NCBI RefSeq assembly: GCF_020523825.1
Contig: NZ_JAJALK010000002.1
Location: 434,001 to 498,000, forward strand
Origin: Methylobacterium brachiatum
Lineage (GTDB): Bacteria; Pseudomonadota; Alphaproteobacteria; Rhizobiales; Beijerinckiaceae
Direction of reading: 5' to 3'
DNA length: 64,000 bases
In this document: one piece after another, positions 1 to 8,900 of the stretch
How the letters are laid out: every line of letters starts with the position of its first letter
How positions within the stretch are numbered: the first letter of the stretch is position 1
Notes under the pieces: model-generated
What the model was told of the DNA's origin: nothing
The model's database searches: none
The model's input: the letters and a program-made list of their open reading frames with translations, nothing else
Made by a program: the position numbers and the translations under genes

Positions 1-113
1 GCGCCCGGTGGCGTCAAGGCGGCGCGGCCGGCCTTCCCGGAGACGGATCGATCCGAGCGGCCCGCGACGTGAACCTGCCGTTCGGTCAACCGGCGGTGTC
101 CCGGTCCAAGCCT

Positions 114-1727
114 TCAGGCGCCTGCCGCTCGCTCGGGCGCCCCCGGCCCGACCGCTCCCGAGGGTTCCGGTGAGGCTGCCACCGGACTTGCGTAGAACGG
201 CTTGAACCGGACGTGGTCGGCCAGCGCCGCGGGACGGTAGGGCGCGACCCCGTCGCACTGGACCACGGACGCGAGCCGGTAGCGCTCGTCGACGCTCGGG
301 TGCACCGTGGCGTCGGGCCTGATCTCCCGGTCCCTGACTTCCCAGGTCTTGCCCTCCGCCCAGCGTCGTACCCAACCCGGCACCCACGAGGCCGAGACGC
401 GCGCCGCGATGGCGTCCCGCATGCCGGCCACCTCGCAGTGCTGCACGCCCGCGGCGGACGGGTGCAGGCGTAGCCGCGGGATCCGCATCACCTCGACCGG
501 GTGGCGCGGATCGGCGACGGGCGGCATCCCGTCCACCTTGAGGCCGTCCGGGACGCCGACGGCCTGCTCCAGCATCCACCGGAGCGCGATGTCGGACAGG
601 CGGGATTCGGTCTCCTCGTAGCCGCCGCCGATGTCGGAGTGGTTGCCGGCGAACCAGAACTGCCGGAACTGGTCGGGCGCGCCGGGCGCCCGCGGCGGTC
701 GGACCTCGGTCGGGCCCCACTTCACGCGGTCGAAGTCCTTGCGCCTCTCGTCGATGGCGATTGCCGCGCGGGCGTAGCCGACCTGGGCGCTGAGGAGGCG
801 GTCGAAGTTCTCGCCCTTCCACTCCGCCACGTGGCTCTTCGACCTTCCCGGCCCGGGCCAGTCCACGATGGTCTTGGTCTTCGCCGCGGCGACGCGCCGC
901 CTCACCACCCCTGCGACCGCGACGGAAGCGGCCACGAGGATGCCCGCGGTGATCAGGTCCGCTTTCCAGAAGGGGCCGTCGAACAGGTAGGAGATGCCCC
1001 CGACCAGGGCGGAGGTGACGGCGATGGCGATGCCGAGCGGGATGACGGCCGCGGCCGCCAAGCTGGCCTTGATCAGGGTGCGTTTCGGGCCGGCGACGCC
1101 GAGCGCGGCTACCGTGTCGAAGGTCCCGATGAAGTAGGGCTCGACGTTGGACTTGCCGCCACCCTCGGGATGTTCAGAGCCGTACCGCGCCCGGAACCGG
1201 CGGGCGAGCTCGTGCCGCTCCGCGTCGAAGTCCGCGCGCGGGTGGCCGGCACCGTGCTCCAGCACCGTCTCGACCGCTTCGCGCGCGATGTCCCGCGTCA
1301 TCTTGCGGAAGCGCAGCAGAGCGCCGCCGGCACCCGTGGCGGGCACCCCGCAGTACATCAGGAGGTTCGCCACGCAGCGGACCGTGTAGGCCCCCCGGCT
1401 GAAGCCGATCAGGTAGATGCGGTCGCCCGGCTCGTAGTGGTCGATGATGAAGCGATAGCAGTCCGCGATGTTCGTGGTGATCCCGCGCCCCGAGAGGGAG
1501 GCCGCCATCTTCTGCACGAACCGCACGGGCGCCGTCAGCGCCGTGGCGCCGATGTCGGTGCCCAGCCCCGGGTCGTAGAAGGCGACCTGCTCCGCCGGGT
1601 CGATGCCGCTCTCGGGCCCGACCTTGCAGACGCGGTACATCTTGTAGACGTTGCTGACTCGCTGCTCGGGGCGGACGCCGCCATCCTGCCCGGTGCCGTC
1701 GGAGAAGACCACGATATTCTTGGGCAT
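114..1727 (-). CDS. DUF2235 alpha/beta-hydrolase with internal membrane hairpin
   Basis: The 537-residue protein starts with the typical DUF2235 N-terminus (IVVFSDGTG) and has the nucleophile motif GFSRGAY with Ser110. A GTFDTV stretch and a late AGNHSDIGGG provide likely acid and histidine residues. The family includes the Tle1-type phospholipases of type VI secretion, so a lipase or esterase role is likely but not shown here. Residues about 215-280 form two hydrophobic segments inserted in the hydrolase fold, which suggests membrane anchoring. It lies 113 bp downstream of the CBASS patatin gene on the same strand. It could be a second lipid-attacking effector of that operon or an unrelated neighbour. 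No T6SS genes are visible nearby. Confidence 0.8.
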   Translation of the reverse strand: MPKNIVVFSDGTGQDGGVRPEQRVSNVYKMYRVCKVGPESGIDPAEQVAFYDPGLGTDIGATALTAPVRFVQKMAASLSGRGITTNIADCYRFIIDHYEPGDRIYLIGFSRGAYTVRCVANLLMYCGVPATGAGGALLRFRKMTRDIAREAVETVLEHGAGHPRADFDAERHELARRFRARYGSEHPEGGGKSNVEPYFIGTFDTVAALGVAGPKRTLIKASLAAAAVIPLGIAIAVTSALVGGISYLFDGPFWKADLITAGILVAASVAVAGVVRRRVAAAKTKTIVDWPGPGRSKSHVAEWKGENFDRLLSAQVGYARAAIAIDERRKDFDRVKWGPTEVRPPRAPGAPDQFRQFWFAGNHSDIGGGYEETESRLSDIALRWMLEQAVGVPDGLKVDGMPPVADPRHPVEVMRIPRLRLHPSAAGVQHCEVAGMRDAIAARVSASWVPGWVRRWAEGKTWEVRDREIRPDATVHPSVDERYRLASVVQCDGVAPYRPAALADHVRFKPFYASPVAASPEPSGAVGPGAPERAAGA

Positions 1728-1840
1728 CCGCCTGCCTCTGGAACGCCGGGGCCCGGGATGGGCGACAGCAGCCTTTGCGTCCCTGGCAGCGATGCCGCCC
1801 GGGACGGGGTTTCAGATTTCCGCCCGCGCTTGCGCCTGCC

Positions 1841-2869
1841 TCAGGCGACGGGGCACGGGGTGTACGGCTCGACCTCGTCGAGGAGGAGGTTCCGGTGGAT
1901 CTCGCGCCCGGCGCCCTCGACGAGGACCCGGGCCATGGCCGGCAGCTCCGCCTTCGCGCGCAGGTAGTCGTCCAGCGCGATGGGGTTGGTGCTCTCCGGC
2001 GCGTCGATGCGCGTCAGCCGGTCACGGCCGATGAGCAGGCCCGCCTGCCCGATGGCGTTGTGCGACTGCGCCTTCATGGCCGCCTGGATGACGCCGCGCC
2101 ACTGGATCATGCCGCCGGAGGTCTTGTTCGCATCGACCTTGAAAGCGGTCTCCCCGCAGCCGAGGCTGAGCACCTGGATCTGGCCGCGGTCGATGTCGAA
2201 GCAGGCGAGCGCGTCGACCACCGCGTTCATCGTCGGGTTGTTCGACCACAGGCCGCCGTCGACCATCACGTAGCCGTTGTTCGCCAGCGCCTCGAAGTAG
2301 GTCGGGGCGGCCGCAGTGCTCAGGGCGACCCTGACCATGCGCTCGGATCGGTCCTTCCTGTAGGCGGGGTGGTGGGGCGTCTTGAAGACGAACGGCTCGC
2401 CGTGGAACCCCTCGAAGGCGGGGATGCAGAGCCGGGTCCGGGCCTCGCCGAAGGTGGTCTCCCCGAAGATCCGCAGCAGCTCGTCTTCGAGCGGCTTGCG
2501 CTCGTAGACGTAGCGGTAGCGCTGGCGCACGAACCGGGTGAGTCGCTCGATCCGCGACGGGGGCGGGAAGATGTTGCCGCCGCGCTCGACGTAGACGTCG
2601 CGGATCTCGCGCGCCGTCAGGCCGTGGGCGAGCGCGAGCGCGATGATGCCGCCGGTCGAGGTCCCGGCGATCATGTCGAAGTGCCGGGCGATCGAGCGCC
2701 CTTCGAGAAATCGGCCCTCAAGCTCGGCGAGCACCGCGGCCGGGAGGATGCCGCAGATGCCGCCCCCGTCGACGGAGAGGATCCGGAAGGGCCGATCCTT
2801 GGGCCACGGCAGGGGCTGCCTGCGGTCCTGCTGGGTGCCGTCGGAGCGGCGCGGGGGAACGTAGCTCAT
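1841..2869 (-). CDS. capV: Patatin-like phospholipase, CBASS effector (CapV-like)
   Basis: This 342-residue protein has a complete patatin active site: oxyanion loop DGGGICG (34-40), nucleophile elbow GTSTGG (Ser71) and the catalytic DGG motif (Asp204). CapV enzymes are activated by a cyclic nucleotide and degrade inner-membrane phospholipids, killing the infected cell. I chose the ATG at 2869 because it overlaps the stop of the upstream E2-like gene as ATGA, indicating translational coupling. The reading frame stays open further upstream, but that extension lies inside the E2-like gene. The position as third gene after a CD-NTase and an E2-like protein is strong context for a CBASS effector. 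The particular second messenger cannot be read from the sequence. Confidence 0.9.
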   Translation of the reverse strand: MSYVPPRRSDGTQQDRRQPLPWPKDRPFRILSVDGGGICGILPAAVLAELEGRFLEGRSIARHFDMIAGTSTGGIIALALAHGLTAREIRDVYVERGGNIFPPPSRIERLTRFVRQRYRYVYERKPLEDELLRIFGETTFGEARTRLCIPAFEGFHGEPFVFKTPHHPAYRKDRSERMVRVALSTAAAPTYFEALANNGYVMVDGGLWSNNPTMNAVVDALACFDIDRGQIQVLSLGCGETAFKVDANKTSGGMIQWRGVIQAAMKAQSHNAIGQAGLLIGRDRLTRIDAPESTNPIALDDYLRAKAELPAMARVLVEGAGREIHRNLLLDEVEPYTPCPVA

Positions 2870-3336
2870 CGTCCGGCTTCCTTGGCGGCGGGGGGTTCGG
2901 CGTGCCGCCCGCCCCCGGACCACCGTCCGGTCGCGCGCCAGCCTTCGTAGCAACCGAGCCAGTCGAGGGCCCAGGGAATGGTCGTCTCGGCGATCAGGCT
3001 GAACGGGGTCCACTCGCCGATCTCGTGGTCGAACAGGCACAGGACCGGGTCGCCGGCCCGGTCGACGTAGACGTGCGGCAGCGTGCCCTCGCCGTCCCCG
3101 GGGCGGCGCCGGAGGACCGGCGAGATCACCCGGACCTCGGGCTGCTGCCGCAGGGGGGCGATCCGCTCGATGACGAGGGGGACCTGGTACGAGACCCGCA
3201 CCTCGTAGGCGAGCATGAAGGGCTTGAGCGTGCCGAGCCAGGTCGCCGCCCGCTCGGAGCGCTCGACGAGCCTGAACGACGGCCATGACGCCCGGATGGC
3301 CCGGTCCTGGTCGGCGATGGAGGGGAAGACGCTCAC
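2866..3336 (-). CDS. Stand-alone E2-like (ubiquitin-conjugating fold) CBASS protein
   Basis: The 156-residue protein matches the prokaryotic E2-like family. It has a strand segment ending PxVRVISPVL, then LPHVY, then VLCLF with candidate catalytic Cys100, and a C-terminal helix region WALDWLGCYEGW followed by TGRWSGGGRH. In short type II CBASS such an E2 lacks E1 and JAB partners and conjugates or primes the CD-NTase C-terminus. No E1 (ThiF) or JAB peptidase gene is present here, which fits the short type. The start is GTG at 3336, overlapping the CD-NTase stop as GTGA; its own stop overlaps the patatin ATG. The call rests on motif recognition, not a search. Confidence 0.85.
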   Translation of the reverse strand: MSVFPSIADQDRAIRASWPSFRLVERSERAATWLGTLKPFMLAYEVRVSYQVPLVIERIAPLRQQPEVRVISPVLRRRPGDGEGTLPHVYVDRAGDPVLCLFDHEIGEWTPFSLIAETTIPWALDWLGCYEGWRATGRWSGGGRHAEPPAAKEAGR

Positions 3337-4592
3337 CACCGGCGCCCCCCGCGGAAGGTGTGGGCGCTCGCCCGGGCCGGTGCCGCGGCGGCCGCGCCGC
3401 CGACGCCGACCAGCGCCGGGCGGCTCGGGACGTAGAGGCCGCCCCGCGGCGTGTAGGCGTGGAGCCCGGACTGGACCGCCCGGCCGGTCCGGTCGTTGAA
3501 CCGGCGGACCGAGGTCGAGACGACGTGGCCGCCGAAGCGCTCCCGCAGCCAGTCCTGGATGTCCTCCAGGCTCGAACCGTGCTGCTTGATCCACGCGAGG
3601 CCGTCCGCGAGGTCCGTGAGCTTGGCGGCGTACGCGTCCTGCTGGGCGAGGTTCTCCGGCCAGCGGTCGGTGAAGCAATCCTCCGCGTGAACGGGGTTGA
3701 CGACCCTGATGGGCTCGCGGCGGACGCTGGCCGCCCGCAGGGCGCTCGCCACCGAGCGGGCGAGGCGGATCACCATGTCGGCGAGCGGCAGGCCCGGATG
3801 CGAGGCCTGCCCCGCGAAGCAGGAGAGCATCACCGAGGGCGGGATGCGCCCCGTGGCCCCGGCGTAGGCCACGTTGCGGTGGCGCTTGAGCAGCTGCAGG
3901 GCGACGGTCGCCACCGCCTTCACGATGATGGGCACCTGGTCGAGGATCTCGTCGACCTCGGCGTCCGCCCGCACCTCCATGCCGTAGGCCTCGTGCAGCC
4001 GCTTGTTGAAGGCGGCCGCGAACCGGCGCTCCAGCGGCGTGCGCGCCCGGTACCACTCGGCGAAGCCGTATGCGTTCATCGGCACGTGGAAGTGCTCGGA
4101 CACGGGCTTGTCCGGGTGGGCGTGGAAGATGTGGCTGACCCGCTCCGCGCCGTGTCCCAGGCGCACCGCCGGGGTCACGTCGACGTGCATCCGGTCGGCG
4201 TAGCGGACGGTCACGCACCGAGTCTGGCGCTCGACCTTCTGACCGGTCGGATATCCTTCCAGCGAGCGGTACAGCAGGTCGAGAACCGCGTCCGGCCCGG
4301 AATGCGGATCGAGATCTAGCGCCGCGACGATGTCGAGATCGTACTCGTCGTCCGTGCCGCGCGTCGACGTCGTCGCGTCGATGGCCATGCTGCCCTGCGG
4401 GTAGAAGCGCAGGATGCGCCCGTTCAGCGGGCTGCCGGGACGTTCCGCGAAGTCGCGGATGGCCTCGTAGCGGCCGCCTGCCTTCGCGTGCAGGCCGGGC
4501 GGCAGCTGCACCGAGATGGCGATGTCGGCCATGACCGCGTCGAGCGCGCTGGCGAAGGGGTCGAGGCCGGGGGGGTGTCGGAAGTGGTTCAT
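3333..4592 (-). CDS. CD-NTase (cGAS/DncV-like nucleotidyltransferase), CBASS signal synthase
   Basis: This 419-residue enzyme would make a cyclic oligonucleotide alarm signal on phage infection. The polymerase-beta-type core is visible: GS at 67-68, the acidic run DEYDLD (82-87), and a third carboxylate at Asp138 in VDVTP. The C-terminus is a low-complexity Ala/Gly/Arg tail ending HTFRGGRRW, a plausible flexible substrate for the E2-like protein encoded next. The start is the ATG at 4592, preceded by AAGGAG at good spacing. It is the first gene of the coupled operon CD-NTase, E2-like, patatin. The clade and the nucleotide product cannot be assigned from sequence alone. Confidence 0.9.
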   Translation of the reverse strand: MNHFRHPPGLDPFASALDAVMADIAISVQLPPGLHAKAGGRYEAIRDFAERPGSPLNGRILRFYPQGSMAIDATTSTRGTDDEYDLDIVAALDLDPHSGPDAVLDLLYRSLEGYPTGQKVERQTRCVTVRYADRMHVDVTPAVRLGHGAERVSHIFHAHPDKPVSEHFHVPMNAYGFAEWYRARTPLERRFAAAFNKRLHEAYGMEVRADAEVDEILDQVPIIVKAVATVALQLLKRHRNVAYAGATGRIPPSVMLSCFAGQASHPGLPLADMVIRLARSVASALRAASVRREPIRVVNPVHAEDCFTDRWPENLAQQDAYAAKLTDLADGLAWIKQHGSSLEDIQDWLRERFGGHVVSTSVRRFNDRTGRAVQSGLHAYTPRGGLYVPSRPALVGVGGAAAAAPARASAHTFRGGRRW

Positions 4593-4790
4593 GGGGTCGC
4601 TCCTTGGCTGGACGCTCGTCAAGGTTGAAAACCCCTGCGTCCGTGGCATCCTGCCGAGGTATGCCGGCCAAGCTCGCGTCTCAGAATTTGGCCGGCGCGG
4701 ATTCTGAAAATCGCGGGCGGGGGGCATAGGGGATGTCGGTCGGACGTTTGGCCGGGCGGTCGGCTGCGGAGGCGAGCCGGGGGCGAACGG
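4593..4790. promoter_or_regulatory. Divergent promoter region between CBASS and sigma/XRE/helicase operons
   Basis: This 198-bp gap must carry the promoters of both divergent operons. It contains a perfect inverted repeat TCAGAAT-N13-ATTCTGA (4681-4707), in a locally AT-richer patch within an otherwise very GC-rich region. Such a site is a plausible operator for a dimeric HTH regulator, and the XRE-like protein encoded at 5351 is the obvious candidate. I cannot place -35/-10 boxes with confidence. Confidence 0.55.
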
Positions 4791-5354
4791 GTGGGCGATG
4801 ACCTCAGCCCGGAGGAATTCGGGGCGGCCTACCGCGACCTGTCGCGCGACGACCGCAAGAAACTGGTCGTCATCGCGAAGCGGTTGTGCGGGGGCACCAC
4901 GCTCAACCCGGGCGACCTCCTGAACGAGGCGATCTGCCGGACCCTGCTCGGCACGAGGCAGTGCGGCCGGGAGCTGAACATCGTCGCCTACCTCGTGGGC
5001 GTGATGCGCAGCCTCGTCTCGCACGAGCGGGAGAGGCAGAAGCGGTCGGTCACGACCGACGACGCGGAGGAGGTCGACGCCCACATGCGCGCCCGGCTTG
5101 GCGAGAAGCCGAGGGCCGGTAGCGCGGAGGACGCCATCATCGACACCCAGGAGAGGGTGAGGATCATCGCGGAGGTGTTCGAGATGTTCCAGGACCAGCC
5201 GGAGGAGCTCGCGGTGCTGGAAGCCCTCAGGGACGAGCTCGCCGGCAAGGCGCTGAGGGAGCGCACCGGGCTGGCACAGGGCGATCTCGACTACGCGAAA
5301 AAGCGCATCAGGAAGGCGCTCTCCCTCCGCTACCCGAAAGGATGGAGATCATGA
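4791..5354 (+). CDS. Sigma-70-like (ECF-type) protein
   Basis: The 187-residue protein has two helical blocks like a minimal sigma factor. A region-2-like block (DLLNEAICRTL, then AYLVGVMRSLVSHERER) is followed by an acidic linker and a C-terminal region-4-like HTH (LAVLEALRDELAGKAL, then YAKKRIRKAL). It begins with GTG at 4791 and its stop overlaps the next start as ATGA. It may be a true sigma factor or a sigma-fold DNA-binding protein. As first gene of an operon with an XRE-like protein and an ImmA/IrrE fusion, it could be released when a partner is cleaved. That role is inference. Confidence 0.65.
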   Translation: MGDDLSPEEFGAAYRDLSRDDRKKLVVIAKRLCGGTTLNPGDLLNEAICRTLLGTRQCGRELNIVAYLVGVMRSLVSHERERQKRSVTTDDAEEVDAHMRARLGEKPRAGSAEDAIIDTQERVRIIAEVFEMFQDQPEELAVLEALRDELAGKALRERTGLAQGDLDYAKKRIRKALSLRYPKGWRS

Positions 5355-5920
5355 ACCGAGAGATGACCAAGGACGAGAGGTTCCTGGACGCCCTGGATGA
5401 CCTCTACATCGAGGGGATCCTGGCGGCCTCTCCCGAGGAGCTCAAGGCGGAGCTGCTCGCCATCGGGGAGGACTCGGACACACTCGTCGCCATTGCGGAC
5501 GCCGCTTTCGAGCGCGCCCACGCCGCCTGCGCCGCCGACGCGTGCCCTGCCCCAACCGCTGCCCCACCGGCCGCGTCGACGACCGAAGGCGGGATCGACC
5601 CCTTCGCCGCACGGGCCGACGGAGGATTGCGCGGGGTGGCGCGCCGCTTCGGCTGCAACCTGAACTTCCTCGGGCGGCTCAAGGACCGGCTCATCCGCGT
5701 CGAGGATCTGAGCGCCGGTTTCCTGGCACGTCTGGCCGAGGCGCTCGGGACCGGCGCGGACGAGCTTGCCCGCTTCCTCGCGGGGCCCGCGCGGGTGCCC
5801 GTGGCCGCGCGGTTCAAGTCGGACGGCAAGCCGGAGGCCGTCGAGAAGCAATCGCTGGCCGAGGCGATCGAGAGCTCGGGGTTGAGCGACGAGCAGAAGC
5901 GGTACCTGGCATCGCTCTAG
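5351..5920 (+). CDS. XRE-like helix-turn-helix protein, possible ImmA/IrrE substrate
   Basis: The N-terminal 60 residues are acidic and helical (ASPEELKAELLAIGEDSD). An Ala/Pro-rich linker follows. Next is an XRE-like HTH (GLRGVARRFGCN ... FLGRLKDRLI ... ARLAEALGTGADEL) and a short C-terminal helix pair. I prefer the ATG at 5351, which overlaps the previous stop as ATGA; an in-frame ATG at 5342 is possible. ImmA/IrrE peptidases usually cleave an XRE-family repressor encoded beside them (ImmR, DdrO), and the next gene encodes such a peptidase domain. A repressor or anti-sigma role is therefore a reasonable inference. Confidence 0.6.
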   Translation: MNREMTKDERFLDALDDLYIEGILAASPEELKAELLAIGEDSDTLVAIADAAFERAHAACAADACPAPTAAPPAASTTEGGIDPFAARADGGLRGVARRFGCNLNFLGRLKDRLIRVEDLSAGFLARLAEALGTGADELARFLAGPARVPVAARFKSDGKPEAVEKQSLAEAIESSGLSDEQKRYLASL

Positions 5921-5936
5921 GAAGGACATCGCCGCC

Positions 5937-8900
5937 GTGGACGCGTTCGAGGTTGTCAGGGCGAGGGCGGCGCAGGTCCACGCGGCGGCGGTCGAGGGCG
6001 GCGCCGATCCGTTCCGCCCCCTGGATCTCGTGGTCGCGGCCATCGACGCCCACGAGATCGATCTCAGCTGGTTGCGCCCCGGCGATGCCTACCTTCGCGG
6101 CGGGCGCGGCCTCTACGACCCGAGCCTCCCGGCCATCGCCTGCGAGGATCGCGGGGACCCGACGGCCAAGGCGTTGCTCGCGGGGCACGAGCTCGGACAC
6201 GCCGTCCTGCACGATCCCGATGACGTCATCGTCGACGGCGACATCGACCCGAGCCGCGCCGTGGAGGCCGCCGCCACGGGCGTGGAGAAGGTCGAGGGTT
6301 ACGGCCGGCGCGAGCGTCGGGAGTTGCAGGCCGACCTGTTCGCCCGCGAGCTGGTCCTGCCGCGGGCCTCGGCGCGCCGCCTCTTCCTGGAGGATGGGCA
6401 CGGTGCCGAGGACATCGTCCGCCTCACCGGGCTGCCCCAAGCCCTCGTCTTCCAGCAGTTGGCCGATTGCCTGCTGCTGCCGGAGCACCGGCCGCGTGCC
6501 GAGCCCGGTGCCGGGGCCGGGCGTCCGCTCGACGACAGCCAGCGGGCCGCCGCCTTCCACGAGGGTACTCCGTTCCTGCTGCAGGCGGGTCCCGGTACGG
6601 GGAAGACGCGCACGCTGGTCAGCCGCATCGAACGGCTCCTCGACCGGGGCGCGACCGCATCCGAGATCCTCGTCCTCACCTTCTCGAACAAGGCGGCGGG
6701 CGAACTCGTCGAGCGGTTGACCGCTCGCCTGCCCGAGGCGGCCGCCGCGGCCTGGATCGGCACGTTCCACGGCTTCGGCCTCGACGTCCTGCGGCAGTTC
6801 CACGACCGCGAAGGGCTGCCCGACGACCCGCGGCTCGTGGACAAGGCCGACGCCATCGGCATGCTCGAAGATCTCGTTCCGCGGCTGCCGCTCCATCACT
6901 TCCGGAACCTGCACGACCCCACGCTCGAACTGAGCGACATCCTCGCCGCGGTGTCGCGGGCGAAGGACGAACTCACGCTTCCGGACGCGTACATGGCCCT
7001 CGCCGAGCGGATGGCTGAACGGGCCGGCGACGACGGGGAGGCCCGGCTGCGCGCCGAGAAGGCCATCGAGGTCGCGGCGGTCTACCGCGTCTACGACGCC
7101 GAGATGCGGCGGCTCGGCCGGCTCGACTTCGGCGACCTCGTCATGCGGCCGACGCTCCTGCTGGAGCGGGACCGCGGCGCCCTGGACATCCTGCGCGCCA
7201 AGCACCGCCACATCCTCGTCGACGAGTACCAGGACGTGAACCGGGCGAGCGTCAGGCTGCTCAAGGCATTGGCGGGCGGAGGCGAGCGGCTCTGGGTCGT
7301 CGGCGACTCCCGCCAATCGATCTATCGGTTCCGCGGCGCCTGCTCGGCCAACATGACGGCCTTCGAGGCCGATTTTCCCGGGCGCCGGATCGGGCGCCTG
7401 ACGGTGAACTACCGCTCGTCGGCGGAGGTCGTCGCGGCGTTCTCGGCCTTCGCGACCGACATGGCGGCCTCGCGCGGCGTCCTCCCGCTCGACCTCACCG
7501 CCCACGCGGGTGCCTCCCACGCGCCCCCCGAGACGCGCACGGTCGAACGCCCGGAGGACGAGGCCGCCGCGGTCGCCGCCCGCATCCTCGAACTTCGGCA
7601 GGTTCACGGCGTGGACTTCCGGGACCAGGCCGTCCTGTGCCGAGGCAACGCCCGCCTGGCCGCGGTCGCGGCGGCGCTCGAACGGCGCGACGTTCCCGTG
7701 CTGTTTCTCGGCACCCTGTTCGAGCGGGACGAGATCCGCGACCTGCTCGCCGTCCTGGCGCTGCTGGTCGATCCCAAGGCCGGCACCCTGGCCCGGGTCG
7801 CGCGCATGCCGCGGTACGCGATGCCGCTCGAAGACGTCGGTCGTCTCCATCGCGTCCTCGCGCGGCGCGAGGAGCCGATGGCATGGGCGACGGAATCGGC
7901 GGCCCCGCTCGGCGCCCCGGCGGCGGCGGCGCTGGCGAACCTCCGCGCCGACCTTCAGGGCCTGGGCGCGGCCAGCCACCCCTGGGAGGCGCTCTGCCGC
8001 CTGCTGTTCGATCGCCGGCACCTGCTGCCCGATCCCCGCCCGCCGCTTCGGACCCGGGACCGGATGCGGATGGTGGCCCTCTGGCAGTTCCTCGCGTTCT
8101 GCCGCGAGCTGCCGCCGGGCCAGGGGCTCCCGATCCAACGCCTGCTGGACCGCACGAGGCGGTTGGTCCTCCTGTCCGAGGAGCGGGATCTCCGCCAGAT
8201 GCCCGCGGCCGCGGCCGCGATGGACGGGGTCAGCCTGATGACCGTCCACGCCAGTAAGGGCCTGGAGTTCGAGGCCGTGCACATCCCCGGTATGGTGGGT
8301 CAGGGATTTCCGAGCGGCGGCCGGACCCCGCGCTGCCCGCCCCCGGACGGGCTCGTCGCCGGCGCCGAGGGCTTGTCGGGAGTGGACGCGATCCGGCGCG
8401 GGCATGCCGAGGAGGAGGAATGCCTCTTCTTCGTCGCGGCTTCCCGGGCGCGCCGCCACCTCACCCTCCTCGCGGCGCGCCGCAAGGCGAACGGAAGCGG
8501 GCGCCCGCTCTCGCCCTTCCTCGACAAGGTCGCCGAGGTCGTGCGGGACGTGCCCGATCCGCCGTTGCACCTGCGCGAGGCGCCCGAGCCCGACCGTCAC
8601 CGGATCGGCGTCGCGTGGGAGGGGCCGCCCTCCTTCACCGCCGAGCAGATCTCACTCTACGACCGGTGTCCCCGCCGCTTCTTTTACACGCACGTGCTGG
8701 GCGCGGCCGGCGGTCGCCGCTCGACCCCCTTCGTCAGGATGCACGACGTGGTGCACGAGGTCCTGCGCTGGCTCAGGGAGGACGCGCGGAATTGGGGCCT
8801 CCCGCTTGAGGCGGTGCGGGCGTGCTTCGACGCGGTCTGGTCAGAGAAGGGGCCGACCGAGGGATATGCCGAGGAGCTCAGACGGATGGGGTTCGAACTG

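Noticed and set aside
1..113. Possible start of another gene at the left edge
   Set aside because: Only 113 bp with no recognisable domain or ribosome site; cannot be supported.
1841..4592. Full type II CBASS with Cap2 (E1-E2) and Cap3 (JAB)
   Set aside because: No E1 or JAB domain is present; the middle gene is only 156 residues and matches an E2-like domain alone.
5814..8600. Minus-strand open frame (928 codons) opposite the helicase fusion
   Set aside because: Shadow of the helicase frame; the plus-strand protein has all SF1 motifs in order.
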